Position numbers and translations under genes: made by a program
Part shown: piece by piece, positions 7,321-14,967 of the stretch
How the letters are laid out: the number at the start of each line of letters is the position of its first letter
Position numbering within the stretch: the first letter of the stretch is position 1
The notes under the pieces: generated by a model
Databases searched by the model: none
What the model saw: only the letters and a program-made list of their open reading frames with translations
What the model was told of the DNA's origin: nothing
Source of the DNA: Streptomyces smaragdinus
Lineage (GTDB): Bacteria > Actinomycetota > Actinomycetes > Streptomycetales > Streptomycetaceae
Direction: 5' to 3'
Assembly (NCBI RefSeq): GCF_009604385.1
Contig: NZ_WEGJ01000005.1
Span: forward strand, 1-64,000
Length of the DNA: 64,000 bases

Positions 7321-8598
7321 TCAGGCTCTCCCGGCCGATCGCCCCGTGCCGTTCGGCCACAGGCGGGGTCTGCGCTTCGCCGCCAGGTCCTCCACCCAGC
7401 CCGTTGCCAGGATTGTCAGGCCGAGCAGGGGCCAGACCAGGGCGAACATCCAGACGTTCGACGTGATGTCCAGGGCGTGCGAGGCGCGGTCGCTCTGCAT
7501 GAACGGGAGGTCGTAGCCGAAGTCGATGAGCGGCACCGTCGCCAGGAGCAGCAGGTTGTGCCAGAGGTAGATCGTCATCGCGCGGTTGTTGGAGAGGGTT
7601 ACCAGCGGGTCCCACTTCGCCAGGCGGGGTGGGAGTTCGCGCCAGGACGGGGCGTAGTGGAGCAGGATGACCACGAAGCCGAAGGACCAGGTCGCCTGGG
7701 CCAGGGGGATGCCGTTCAGGTCCCAGCCGTCCGGGCCCAGGTGGCCCGAGGCCCACCAGAGGCCGAACGCCATCACCAGGGATGCGGTGGAGATCGCCAC
7801 GTAGCGCGGGATCTCGTGGAGCAGGCCGTCGTGGTGGGCGAAGCCCAGGATCCAGCAGGCGCCGTACACCGCGAAGTCGGTGAGGGCGTCACCCGTTTCG
7901 CCGGGGATCGTCACCAGGCCCGTGCCGATGACCGCCGTCAGGGCGAGCGGGGCCAGCAGCGTCGGCCAGGGAGCCCGGCGGAATGCCCACAACAAAACCG
8001 GGGAGGCCAGGACGAACCAGAGGTACGCGCGGAGGTACCACAGGGGGCCCACCGCGTCGTCCGCCCAGGACGCGTCCAGCCAGTCCACCGGGGAGCCGGC
8101 TTCCAGGGGGTAGGTCGGGGCGCCGATCGGGATGAGGTAGTTCAGCAGCTTGACCAGGGCCCAGGTGCCGCCCTCGTCCGGGTCCTTCGACGGGTTCCAG
8201 CCATTCGTCAGCAGCAGCGTCAGCGCCACCGCCCCGAACGCCCACAGCGGGGGCAGCAGGCGGCGGATGCGGCCGCGGATCACGCCCGGCGCCGGGCGCT
8301 TCAGGGAGCGCGCCATCAGTGAGCCGGCCAGGGCGAACATCACGCCCATGGAGGGGAAGACCACCGTCACCCAGGCCCAGCCGAAGGCGTGGTAGACCAC
8401 GACCCGGACCAGGGCGATCGAGCGCAGCAGGTCCAGGTACCGGTCACGCCCCGGCTTCGCGCGAGGGGGAGAGGCAGCGGGCGCGGGGACAGCCGGAGGC
8501 GGTGTCGCCGGCTGCCACGTCCCGGCGTACGGCCGCACCCCGTACGGGTCCACCGGCGCCCCGTAGGGCTCCGTACCCCCCGAATGTCTCCCGCTCAT
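7321..8598 (-). CDS. Acyltransferase-3 family membrane protein
   Basis: 425 aa. A Pro-rich cytoplasmic leader (about 55 residues) precedes an acyltransferase-3 (OafA/YrhL-like) domain with about ten membrane segments. It starts at RDRYLDLLRSIALVRVVVYH, whose terminal His matches the conserved catalytic position, and an R-x10-H-like element is seen near the first helix pair. The ATG overlaps the TGA of the MatB-like gene (8595-8598), so it is the last gene of the matAB-type operon. It probably O-acylates the exported polysaccharide; the substrate is inferred from context. Confidence 0.88.
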   Translation of the reverse strand: MSGRHSGGTEPYGAPVDPYGVRPYAGTWQPATPPPAVPAPAASPPRAKPGRDRYLDLLRSIALVRVVVYHAFGWAWVTVVFPSMGVMFALAGSLMARSLKRPAPGVIRGRIRRLLPPLWAFGAVALTLLLTNGWNPSKDPDEGGTWALVKLLNYLIPIGAPTYPLEAGSPVDWLDASWADDAVGPLWYLRAYLWFVLASPVLLWAFRRAPWPTLLAPLALTAVIGTGLVTIPGETGDALTDFAVYGACWILGFAHHDGLLHEIPRYVAISTASLVMAFGLWWASGHLGPDGWDLNGIPLAQATWSFGFVVILLHYAPSWRELPPRLAKWDPLVTLSNNRAMTIYLWHNLLLLATVPLIDFGYDLPFMQSDRASHALDITSNVWMFALVWPLLGLTILATGWVEDLAAKRRPRLWPNGTGRSAGRA

Positions 8599-10793
8599 CC
8601 CACCGGCCTCCGATCATCGCTGTGCCGCCCCCGCTGCTGCGGCACCGTGCCGGCCGGTGCCCCCACCACACCCGTCCGCCGCAGCTTCTGCCAGCGCAGC
8701 CGGCCGCCGGTCAGGGCCGTGATCCAGGACTGGAGCAGCACGACGTACATCAGCTGGCGGTACAGGACCTGCTGCAGCGGCAGCGAGACCAGATGCCTCA
8801 TCCGCTCGCGGTCCAGCCGGAACGCGAACGCCGCGCAGACCAGTTGGACGGCCAGGACGCCCAGCCAGGCCAGGATCGTCTTCCCGGTGTCGCCGAAGAT
8901 GATCCCGTAGATCAGGAAGACGTCGATCAGCGGCGCCAGCAGCGGCGCCACGATCATGAACAGGGAGACGAACGGCAGCCCCACCCGGCCGAAGCGTCCC
9001 GAGGGGCCCTTGTCGATCACGGCGTGGCGGTGCTTCCAGATCGCCTGCATCGTGCCGTACGACCAGCGGTAACGCTGCGACCACAGCTGCTGGACGCTTT
9101 CCGGGGCCTCGGTCCAGGCGCGGGCGTTCTCCGCGTAGACCACGCGCCAGCCCGCCCGGTGCAGGGCCATGGTGACGTCGGTGTCCTCGGCGAGCGTGTC
9201 GTCGCTCATGCCGCCGATCGGCTCGAGCGCGGAGCGGCGGAACGCGCCGACCGCGCCCGGGATCGTCGGCATGCAGCCGAGGATGTCGTACATCCGGCGG
9301 TCCAGGTTGAAGCCCATCACGTACTCGATGTGCTGCCAGGCGCCGATGAGGCTGTCCTTGTTGCCGACCTTCGCGTTGCCCGCCACGGCGCCGACCTTCG
9401 GGTCGGCGAAGGGCTGGACGAGCTCGCGGACGGTGGACGGTTCGAAGACGGTGTCGCCGTCCATCATCACGACGATCTCGTGCCGGGCGTTCGCCAGGCC
9501 CCGGTTGAGCGCGGCCGGTTTGCCGCCGTTGAGCTGGCGGATCACCCGTACGTTCGGCAGGCCCATCGCCTGGACGATGCCGGCGGTGCCGTCGGTGGAG
9601 CCGTCGTCGATGACGAGGACCTCGATCGGGTGGTCGCTCTCCATCAGGGAACGGACGGTGTTCTCGATGCACTTGGCCTCGTTGTACGCGGGGACCAGCA
9701 CCGTCACCGGTTCGGTGACCGGCGGGCCCCAGCTGAAGCCCTTGCGGCGGACGCGGCGGGAGTGGGCGCCGGCGAGGACGAGCATCATCACGAAACGGGC
9801 GATGACCAGGGAGCCGACGATCGCGAGGCCGACCGCCAGGATGCCGGTGATCCATTCCGAGGCCTGGACCACGAACACCCAGCCCCGGCCCACCCACAGG
9901 TCCGTACCGGTGACCTCGGTGAGCGCGCTGGGGGAGTCGAGGGCCTCGGTGAGGTTCCGGAATTCGTAGCCGTCCGCCTGCAGGCCGGGCAGGAAGCGTT
10001 CGAGGGCCGCGACGGTCTGGCTGCGGTCGCCGCCGGAGTCGTGCATCAGGACGATGGCGCCCTTGCCGCCCTTGGGCGTGGCGCGGCGGATGATCTCGTC
10101 GACGCCGGGGCGCTTCCAGTCCTCGCTGTCGGTGTTGTTGAGGACGGTGAGGTAGCCCTGGCGGCCGATGTACTCGGCGACCGGCCAGGTCGCGTTGTCC
10201 ATGGCGTCGGCGAAGGAGGAGTACGGGGGGCGGAAGAGCGAGGTGCGGACGCCGGCCGCGCCGCTGATCGCCAGCTGGTTCTGGGACAGCTCCCAGTTGA
10301 TGCGCTGATCGGTCTGCAGGGCCAGGTCGGGGTGGCCGAAGGTGTGCAGACCGATCTCGTGGCCCTCGTCGACCATGCGTTTCACGAGGCCGGGGTGGCG
10401 GGAGGCCATGGTGCCGGTGACAAAGAAGACCGCGTGGGCGTCGTACTTCTTCAGTACGTCGAGCACCTTCGGCGTCCAGGTGGGGTCCGGGCCGTCGTCG
10501 AAGGTGAGGACGAGCCGGTGGTCGGGGACGCTCATGCTGTGCAGCTCGTCGCCGCGGGCGTCGATCACCGGCCCGCCCTCGAGTATCTCCGCCGGCACCC
10601 GGTCGGTGGCGGTGGGCGGCTGGACCCGGTGGTCGGCGAGTATCTCGCTGTGTACGTAGCCCCGCAGCAGCAGCATCACGATCATGGCGGCCAGGACCAG
10701 CGAGGGCAGGACGAAACGCAGCGGCAGCATGGTGCCGCGCGGGCGGCGCCGGCGGCCTCGGGAGGCGCCGGGGCGGGGGATCGGTGAGCTCAC
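8595..10793 (-). CDS. matB: Bifunctional polysaccharide deacetylase / GT2 synthase (MatB-like)
   Basis: 732 aa from GTG 10793, which overlaps the upstream stop (GTGA). TM1 lies near residues 25-45. An extracellular NodB deacetylase follows: TFDDGP 97-102, H150-TFG-H154, RPPY 188-191, LMHD 249-252. TM2 near 312-340 leads to a cytoplasmic GT2 domain: DDGS 396-399, DGD 445-447, ED 536-537 and the processive-synthase motif QRYRW 573-577, then C-terminal membrane helices. This fusion is the layout of Streptomyces MatB, which with MatA makes the poly-N-acetylglucosamine-like polymer responsible for hyphal aggregation. All catalytic motifs are intact. The symbol rests on architecture and the neighbouring gene. 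Confidence 0.88.
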   Translation of the reverse strand: MSSPIPRPGASRGRRRRPRGTMLPLRFVLPSLVLAAMIVMLLLRGYVHSEILADHRVQPPTATDRVPAEILEGGPVIDARGDELHSMSVPDHRLVLTFDDGPDPTWTPKVLDVLKKYDAHAVFFVTGTMASRHPGLVKRMVDEGHEIGLHTFGHPDLALQTDQRINWELSQNQLAISGAAGVRTSLFRPPYSSFADAMDNATWPVAEYIGRQGYLTVLNNTDSEDWKRPGVDEIIRRATPKGGKGAIVLMHDSGGDRSQTVAALERFLPGLQADGYEFRNLTEALDSPSALTEVTGTDLWVGRGWVFVVQASEWITGILAVGLAIVGSLVIARFVMMLVLAGAHSRRVRRKGFSWGPPVTEPVTVLVPAYNEAKCIENTVRSLMESDHPIEVLVIDDGSTDGTAGIVQAMGLPNVRVIRQLNGGKPAALNRGLANARHEIVVMMDGDTVFEPSTVRELVQPFADPKVGAVAGNAKVGNKDSLIGAWQHIEYVMGFNLDRRMYDILGCMPTIPGAVGAFRRSALEPIGGMSDDTLAEDTDVTMALHRAGWRVVYAENARAWTEAPESVQQLWSQRYRWSYGTMQAIWKHRHAVIDKGPSGRFGRVGLPFVSLFMIVAPLLAPLIDVFLIYGIIFGDTGKTILAWLGVLAVQLVCAAFAFRLDRERMRHLVSLPLQQVLYRQLMYVVLLQSWITALTGGRLRWQKLRRTGVVGAPAGTVPQQRGRHSDDRRPVG

Positions 10794-11581
10794 AGGGTGT
10801 TGTTCTCTGGGGTGTCGGTGGCCCCGGGCCACAGGAAGCCGAGTCCGTCGACGACGGCGTTGCCGGCGGGGGAGGGCGGTGTCGTGGGGGTGGTGCTCGC
10901 GGGCGGGTCCGGTTCGTCCGTGGGGTCGGGGTCGTTCCCGGGTGTGGTCGGCGCCGCGCTCGGGGAGGTGGCCGGGTGCGACTGGCCGCCGCCGGAGGGG
11001 GTGGTGGGCTTCGGGGAGGTGCTCTGCCGCGGGAGCCCGGTGGGGCCGGGGTCGTCGCCCTGTGCGTTCGGCGGCGGGGTGGAGGGGGTCGCCGAGGCGG
11101 AGGGGTCGGCGGAGGGGCTCGCGGAGCCGGTGGGGGAGGCGTCGGGGGAGGGGGAGAGGTCGGCGTCCTCGGCCGGGGACTCCTGGGCCTGTTCCTGTTC
11201 CACGAGGGGGAGCAGGGGGGCGGTGGAGTTCCCCGACACCATCGTGGTCACGAGGACCACGGCGTAGACGGCGCAGGCGGCGCAGACGACGATGCCGAGG
11301 AGCCGGAAGCGGCGGCTGCGGCGGCCGGAGGAGTCCACGAAGACGGGACCGTCCTGCTGGGACGGCGCGTCGGGGGACGCGGTGTCCGGGCGGTCGGGGC
11401 GGCCGAGGAGCCGGCCGTTGATGGACACGGCCTCGAGCTGGATGGTGACGTCGTCGAGGAGGCGGGGGGAGTCCTTGGGTGCGGTGTCGGGATCCGGCCG
11501 TATGTCGACGGGCTCGGGGGCGTCGGATTCGTCCCCCGCCGCCTGCTGACCGGATGGGCTGTCGCCGAACCAGCTGTCCAC
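10790..11581 (-). CDS. matA: MatA-like membrane-anchored Pro/Ser/Thr-rich protein
   Basis: About 263 aa. A roughly 100-residue acidic cytoplasmic segment precedes one membrane helix (RLLGIVVCAACAVYAVVLVT). A long extracellular low-complexity tail rich in Pro, Ser, Thr and Gly ends in ENNTL. There is no enzyme motif. GTG 11593 is the first start, but its GGGGAG directly abuts it; GTG 11581, with GGAGG 11 nt upstream, is more plausible. It is coupled to the matB-like gene by GTGA. In Streptomyces, MatA is the partner of MatB in making the adhesive sheath. Assignment is by position and architecture rather than by a domain. Confidence 0.7.
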   Translation of the reverse strand: MDSWFGDSPSGQQAAGDESDAPEPVDIRPDPDTAPKDSPRLLDDVTIQLEAVSINGRLLGRPDRPDTASPDAPSQQDGPVFVDSSGRRSRRFRLLGIVVCAACAVYAVVLVTTMVSGNSTAPLLPLVEQEQAQESPAEDADLSPSPDASPTGSASPSADPSASATPSTPPPNAQGDDPGPTGLPRQSTSPKPTTPSGGGQSHPATSPSAAPTTPGNDPDPTDEPDPPASTTPTTPPSPAGNAVVDGLGFLWPGATDTPENNTL

Positions 11582-11865
11582 TCGGACGCGCACCTCCCCA
11601 TGGACCTCGGATCGGGCGCGAATACGATCCAGAGTCGGTCACGATGTGTGGCGAGGGCGAACACCCAGGGTCATCGGTCGCCGTTGTCGCCGCATCCGGT
11701 GGCCGCGAGAGGCAACACACCGGTGCGTCGGCATCGTATCCCTTTCGCCGATGCGATTTACATACAGATCTGGCGGGCGATACCGAAGCGTGTCGGGCGC
11801 GGAGTGCCGTACCCCGCAGGGGTGATCCGGTTCCGGTGCCGTGGTTCGCGGCTACTGTGAGCGCC
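11582..11865. promoter_or_regulatory. Divergent promoter region matA-like / GH46 gene
   Basis: 284 bp between divergently transcribed genes. It holds a small dyad, GCATCG (11731-11736) / CGATGC (11749-11754), and AT-richer sequence around 11735-11770. I could not fix -35/-10 elements with confidence. Confidence 0.35.
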
Positions 11866-12768
11866 GTGAAACGTTCCGGTTGCCTGCTTCTCGCGCTCGT
11901 CCCCGTCCTCGTGACCGCGGGGGCGTACCTCTTCGTGCCCGCGGACTCCGGCGGCGTGGGAGCGGCCCGGTCGGCCGCCTCCGCGGACCGGGGGTCGCGC
12001 GAGGAGGCGAAGAGCGCGGCCGAGGGCTCCGAGGACGACGAGGTGATCGACGGGCTGCCGGCCGGGCTCGCCGCGTCCGCCAAGAAGGAGCTGGCGCAGC
12101 AGATCGTGGCGAGTGCCGTGAACTCCACCACGGACTGGCGCGGTACGTACGGCTCGATCCGGGACACCGGCGACGGACGCGGCTATACGGCGGGCATCCT
12201 CGGCTACTGCACCGGCACCCACGACCTGCTCGAGCTCGTCGAGGGATACACCGAGGAGTACCCCGGCAACGGACTGGCCGAGTACCTCCCCGCCCTGCGC
12301 GAGGTGGACGGTACGGACTCCCACGAGGGCCTGGACCCCGGCTTCCCGGAAGCCTGGCGGACCGAGGCGAAGTCGGAGGACTTCCGCGCGGCGCAGGAGG
12401 CGGAGCGCGACCGCGTCTACTTCGACCCCGCGGTCCGGCTGGCCAAGCTCGACGGCCTCGGCGCCCTGGGGCAGCTCGCCTACTACGACGCGATGGTCCT
12501 GCACGGTCCGGGCACCGAGGCCAACGGCTTCTACGAGCTCCGCGAACGCGCCCTGGACAAGGCCGACACCCCCGCGGACGGCGGCTCCGAGGAGGAGTAC
12601 CTGAACGCCTTCCTGGACGTGCACCGCGCGGCCATCGAGGCCACCAGGGGCGGCGACGACATCGGCCGCGTCGACACGACCCTGCGGCGGTTCCTGCGCG
12701 ACGGCAACCTCGGGCTGAGCACCCCGCTGCGGTGGGAGGTCGACGGGGAGACGTTCACGGCGTCCTGA
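11866..12768 (+). CDS. GH46 chitosanase homologue lacking the catalytic Glu
   Basis: 300 aa from GTG 11866 (GTG 11857 also possible). MKRSGCLLLALVPVLVTAGA is an export signal or anchor, followed by an acidic linker to about residue 62. The rest follows GH46 closely: NSTTDW, DTGDGRGYTAG, ERDRVYFDPA, YYDAMVLHGPG, FLRDGNL. In the family (for example Streptomyces sp. N174 CsnA) the general acid is the Glu of a SAENSS motif, 18 residues before the second catalytic acid, the Asp of GDGRGYT. Here the motif is SAVNST: Val85 (codon GTG, 12118-12120) replaces Glu, while D103 is kept. It is probably non-catalytic. Divergent from the matAB-type operon, it may bind that aminoglycan. Confidence 0.85.
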   Translation: MKRSGCLLLALVPVLVTAGAYLFVPADSGGVGAARSAASADRGSREEAKSAAEGSEDDEVIDGLPAGLAASAKKELAQQIVASAVNSTTDWRGTYGSIRDTGDGRGYTAGILGYCTGTHDLLELVEGYTEEYPGNGLAEYLPALREVDGTDSHEGLDPGFPEAWRTEAKSEDFRAAQEAERDRVYFDPAVRLAKLDGLGALGQLAYYDAMVLHGPGTEANGFYELRERALDKADTPADGGSEEEYLNAFLDVHRAAIEATRGGDDIGRVDTTLRRFLRDGNLGLSTPLRWEVDGETFTAS

Positions 12769-12904
12769 CGTGCGAATCCGGCGGAATCCGCGGTGTCGTT
12801 GACCTGGATTTTGCCGAAACCAGACGTGCTCTCGATGGTGGGGTCCGCCCCGCCCCCCTACCGTGGCGACGGGTATCGAACGCACGTATGTCAGGGGGGC
12901 TGAC

Positions 12905-13225
12905 GTGGGTCACGGGGATATCGACATCCGCGCCGACAAGGTGAAGCGAGTCGGTGCGGATCTGCAGGCCGAGGCCAGATACGCGCAGGGCCGGATCGCG
13001 CATTCCCTCGACGGGAGCGATGCCGTGCAATCCGGGTGGGAAAGCGCGCAGGTACTGGGGGAATGCGCGCGGGCCTGGGAGACGCATATGCAGGCGCTGG
13101 TCGGTGAAATGGCGGCGATCGGAACGAATCTGCAGTCGGCGGCGCAAGGGCATACCAACAACGACGTATTCGTGCAGGGGCTGCTGCGCGGAATCGACGG
13201 CGCCGACGGGCTCGGGGGTTCCTGA
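12905..13225 (+). CDS. WXG100-like type VII secretion protein
   Basis: 106 aa from GTG 12905, which has a GGGGGG ribosome-binding site; an upstream in-frame ATG at 12863 has none. It is a single helical hairpin: IDIRADKVKRVGADLQAEA, a turn at SGWESA in the WXG position, then a second helix to SAAQGHTN. No signal peptide. Only 2 nt separate it from the Amidase_6 gene, so it is likely its secretion partner, as small WXG100/LXG-associated helpers are elsewhere. The secretion machinery itself is not in the window. Confidence 0.72.
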   Translation: MGHGDIDIRADKVKRVGADLQAEARYAQGRIAHSLDGSDAVQSGWESAQVLGECARAWETHMQALVGEMAAIGTNLQSAAQGHTNNDVFVQGLLRGIDGADGLGGS

Positions 13226-13227
13226 GC

Positions 13228-14472
13228 ATGGTGACCTACGCGGGGCTCCTGAACGCGCGGCCCGAGCAGTGGACGAACGCCGCCGAGGAGTACGAGGTGC
13301 TCGCCAAGTACGCGTATCAGGCGGCGCGGGACATCCGCGACGACCACGCGGCGAAGGTGGACGAGCACTGGGCGGACGCGACCGGGCAGCTGGCGGCGGA
13401 GCGGTTACGTACCCTGGCGGATCAGCTGGATTCGGCCTACGACCTGCTGTTCTCGGTGAAGATGGTGCTGGTGGGGCTGGCCACCAATATGCGTACGGCC
13501 CAGGACACGCTGAACGGTGCCGTAACGCTGGCGCGGAATTACGGGATCGAGCTGGATCACGACGGCTATGTGATGTTCCCCGAGGTGGAGGAACACAAGG
13601 ACATCGTCCACGAAGTGAGCGAATTGCGCTCGCAGGCCTTCAAGCAGGCGTACGACGCGGACCGGATGGCTCACGACGAGCTGGCGAAACTCCGGGACGC
13701 GGTCAGTATCGTCAATCCGGACGATGCGCTGGCGCTGCAGGAGGAGGCGTCCCACGTCGAGATGTCCGAGCTCGCGGCGACGATTCCGACCGGTGCCGAC
13801 CCCGTGACCGTACGGGCCTGGTGGAATTCGCTGAGCGCGAAGGACCGGCATGACCTGATGCTGGCCGAGCCGGTGGCCCTGGTGAATCTCGAGGGAATCC
13901 CCGAGGACGTCAAACAGGAGATGCGCGGCGAGGACGGGAAATTCGACCGGACGAAGACCGTGGCGTTCGCCCTCGAACACTGGGACAAGGCCGACCGGAT
14001 CGACACCGGCAACAACTGCACGAACTTCGTCTCCGAGGCGCTGCTGGCCGGCGGCATGGAGAAGAAGATGGGCTTCTGGACCGGCGTCAAGGGCGACGAC
14101 GACTGGGGCATCGAGACCGGCACCGGCTGGAACTGGCTGGACCAGCATCTGTACGTCGGCGACAACCGGGACAACGCCGAGGCCAACCAGAACTTCATGC
14201 TCCGCCACGGCGGCGAGGAGCTGACCCGGGACCAGGTGCGGCCCGGCGACATCGTGTACTTCGAGCAGGCCGGCCCCAACGAGGGCATCGCCCGGGGCGA
14301 CACCCACCACGCGGCCGTGGTGACCGCCGTCATGCCGGACGGGGAGATCAAGTACACCCAGCACTCCGACCCCCACCAGAACATCAGCCTGGACGGCCGC
14401 ACCCCGCACGCGGTGGAGGCCGAGGGGCAGCAGAACCTGCGCTTCGTCCGCCCGCACCCCGACTGGTACTGA
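13228..14472 (+). CDS. Amidase_6 (NlpC-like) domain type VII effector candidate
   Basis: 414 aa. The N-terminal about 220 residues are helical and resemble a WXG/LXG export domain. Residues about 235-414 are an Amidase_6 cysteine-hydrolase domain: catalytic Cys264 in NNCTNFVSEAL, then the motif PGDIVYFEQ, and His361 in DTHHAAVVTAV. Such folds cleave peptidoglycan peptides or other amides. There is no Sec or Tat signal, which fits type VII export with the preceding small helical protein. The next gene is a small membrane protein and could be an immunity protein. Codon 60 is TTA (13405-13407), implying dependence on the bldA tRNA. Confidence 0.8.
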   Translation: MVTYAGLLNARPEQWTNAAEEYEVLAKYAYQAARDIRDDHAAKVDEHWADATGQLAAERLRTLADQLDSAYDLLFSVKMVLVGLATNMRTAQDTLNGAVTLARNYGIELDHDGYVMFPEVEEHKDIVHEVSELRSQAFKQAYDADRMAHDELAKLRDAVSIVNPDDALALQEEASHVEMSELAATIPTGADPVTVRAWWNSLSAKDRHDLMLAEPVALVNLEGIPEDVKQEMRGEDGKFDRTKTVAFALEHWDKADRIDTGNNCTNFVSEALLAGGMEKKMGFWTGVKGDDDWGIETGTGWNWLDQHLYVGDNRDNAEANQNFMLRHGGEELTRDQVRPGDIVYFEQAGPNEGIARGDTHHAAVVTAVMPDGEIKYTQHSDPHQNISLDGRTPHAVEAEGQQNLRFVRPHPDWY

Positions 14473-14498
14473 GCCCTCCGACCCCACCAGGACCCACC

Positions 14499-14915
14499 GT
14501 GACCCGATCCCCCGACGCCGACCCCCCGCTCTCCGGAGGCCGCCGGCTGGCCGCGCTGTCCGTGGGCCCGCTGGTCCTGCTGGCGTGGGCGCTGTTCGCC
14601 GTGTTCGTCGGCCTGTCCAACGCCCACACCCACCGCGAGTCCAGCGGCTGCGCCTGGCTGCCGATCCCGTGGACGATCTGGGCCGCGGCCTACGGCGGCC
14701 TGACCGCCGCCGTCGCCGCGGTGTCGGTCCCGCTCACCCTCCGGAGGCGGACACCGCGCTCGGCCGTCGCGTTCGCCGCGGTGGGGTGGTTCGCGGTGGT
14801 GGCGCTGGGGGTCGCGGTGGTGCTGACGCACCTGGAGGCGGGGTCGCACGAGGGGCCTGTGTGCGGGGGGTTGGTCTGGCACCCCGCCGTGACCTTCGTA
14901 CCGGGCGCTCAATGA
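14499..14915 (+). CDS. Small four-helix membrane protein
   Basis: 138 aa from GTG 14499. Four hydrophobic segments: about 18-40 (LSVGPLVLLAWALFAVFVGL), 50-72, 80-90 and 92-112. Two Cys lie in extracytoplasmic loops (SSGCAW, PVCGG). Family not recognised. It is 26 nt downstream of the Amidase_6 gene and ends at a strong terminator, so it is the last gene of that unit. Co-transcription with an effector-like hydrolase suggests immunity or an export accessory role; this is inference. Confidence 0.65.
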   Translation: MTRSPDADPPLSGGRRLAALSVGPLVLLAWALFAVFVGLSNAHTHRESSGCAWLPIPWTIWAAAYGGLTAAVAAVSVPLTLRRRTPRSAVAFAAVGWFAVVALGVAVVLTHLEAGSHEGPVCGGLVWHPAVTFVPGAQ

Positions 14916-14917
14916 GA

Positions 14918-14949
14918 AACACCGGCCGCCCGAGTGGGCGGCCGGTGTT
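14918..14949. terminator. Bidirectional terminator
   Basis: A perfect 14-bp stem (AACACCGGCCGCCC and its complement) around a GAGT loop, 2 nt after the stop of the membrane-protein gene and 18 nt from the stop of the convergent exporter. A/T residues at the base serve both directions. Confidence 0.88.
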
Positions 14950-14967
14950 CCGGTGGGGCCAGGGGGC

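Noticed and set aside
8319..10787. Long plus-strand open frame (822 codons) opposite the acyltransferase and matB-like genes
   Set aside because: Antisense shadow: composition is Arg/Gln/His/Asp-rich, with no ribosome-binding site or domain, and the minus-strand genes explain the region.
8595..12167. A single open frame of 1190 codons across the matB-like gene and its upstream region
   Set aside because: Only the part from GTG 10793 matches NodB/GT2 families; the earlier part is an Arg/Pro-rich shadow of the matA-like gene on the same strand in another frame.
11866..12768. Active chitosanase
   Set aside because: Overall GH46 similarity is high, but Val85 replaces the catalytic Glu, so annotating activity would be wrong without an assay.
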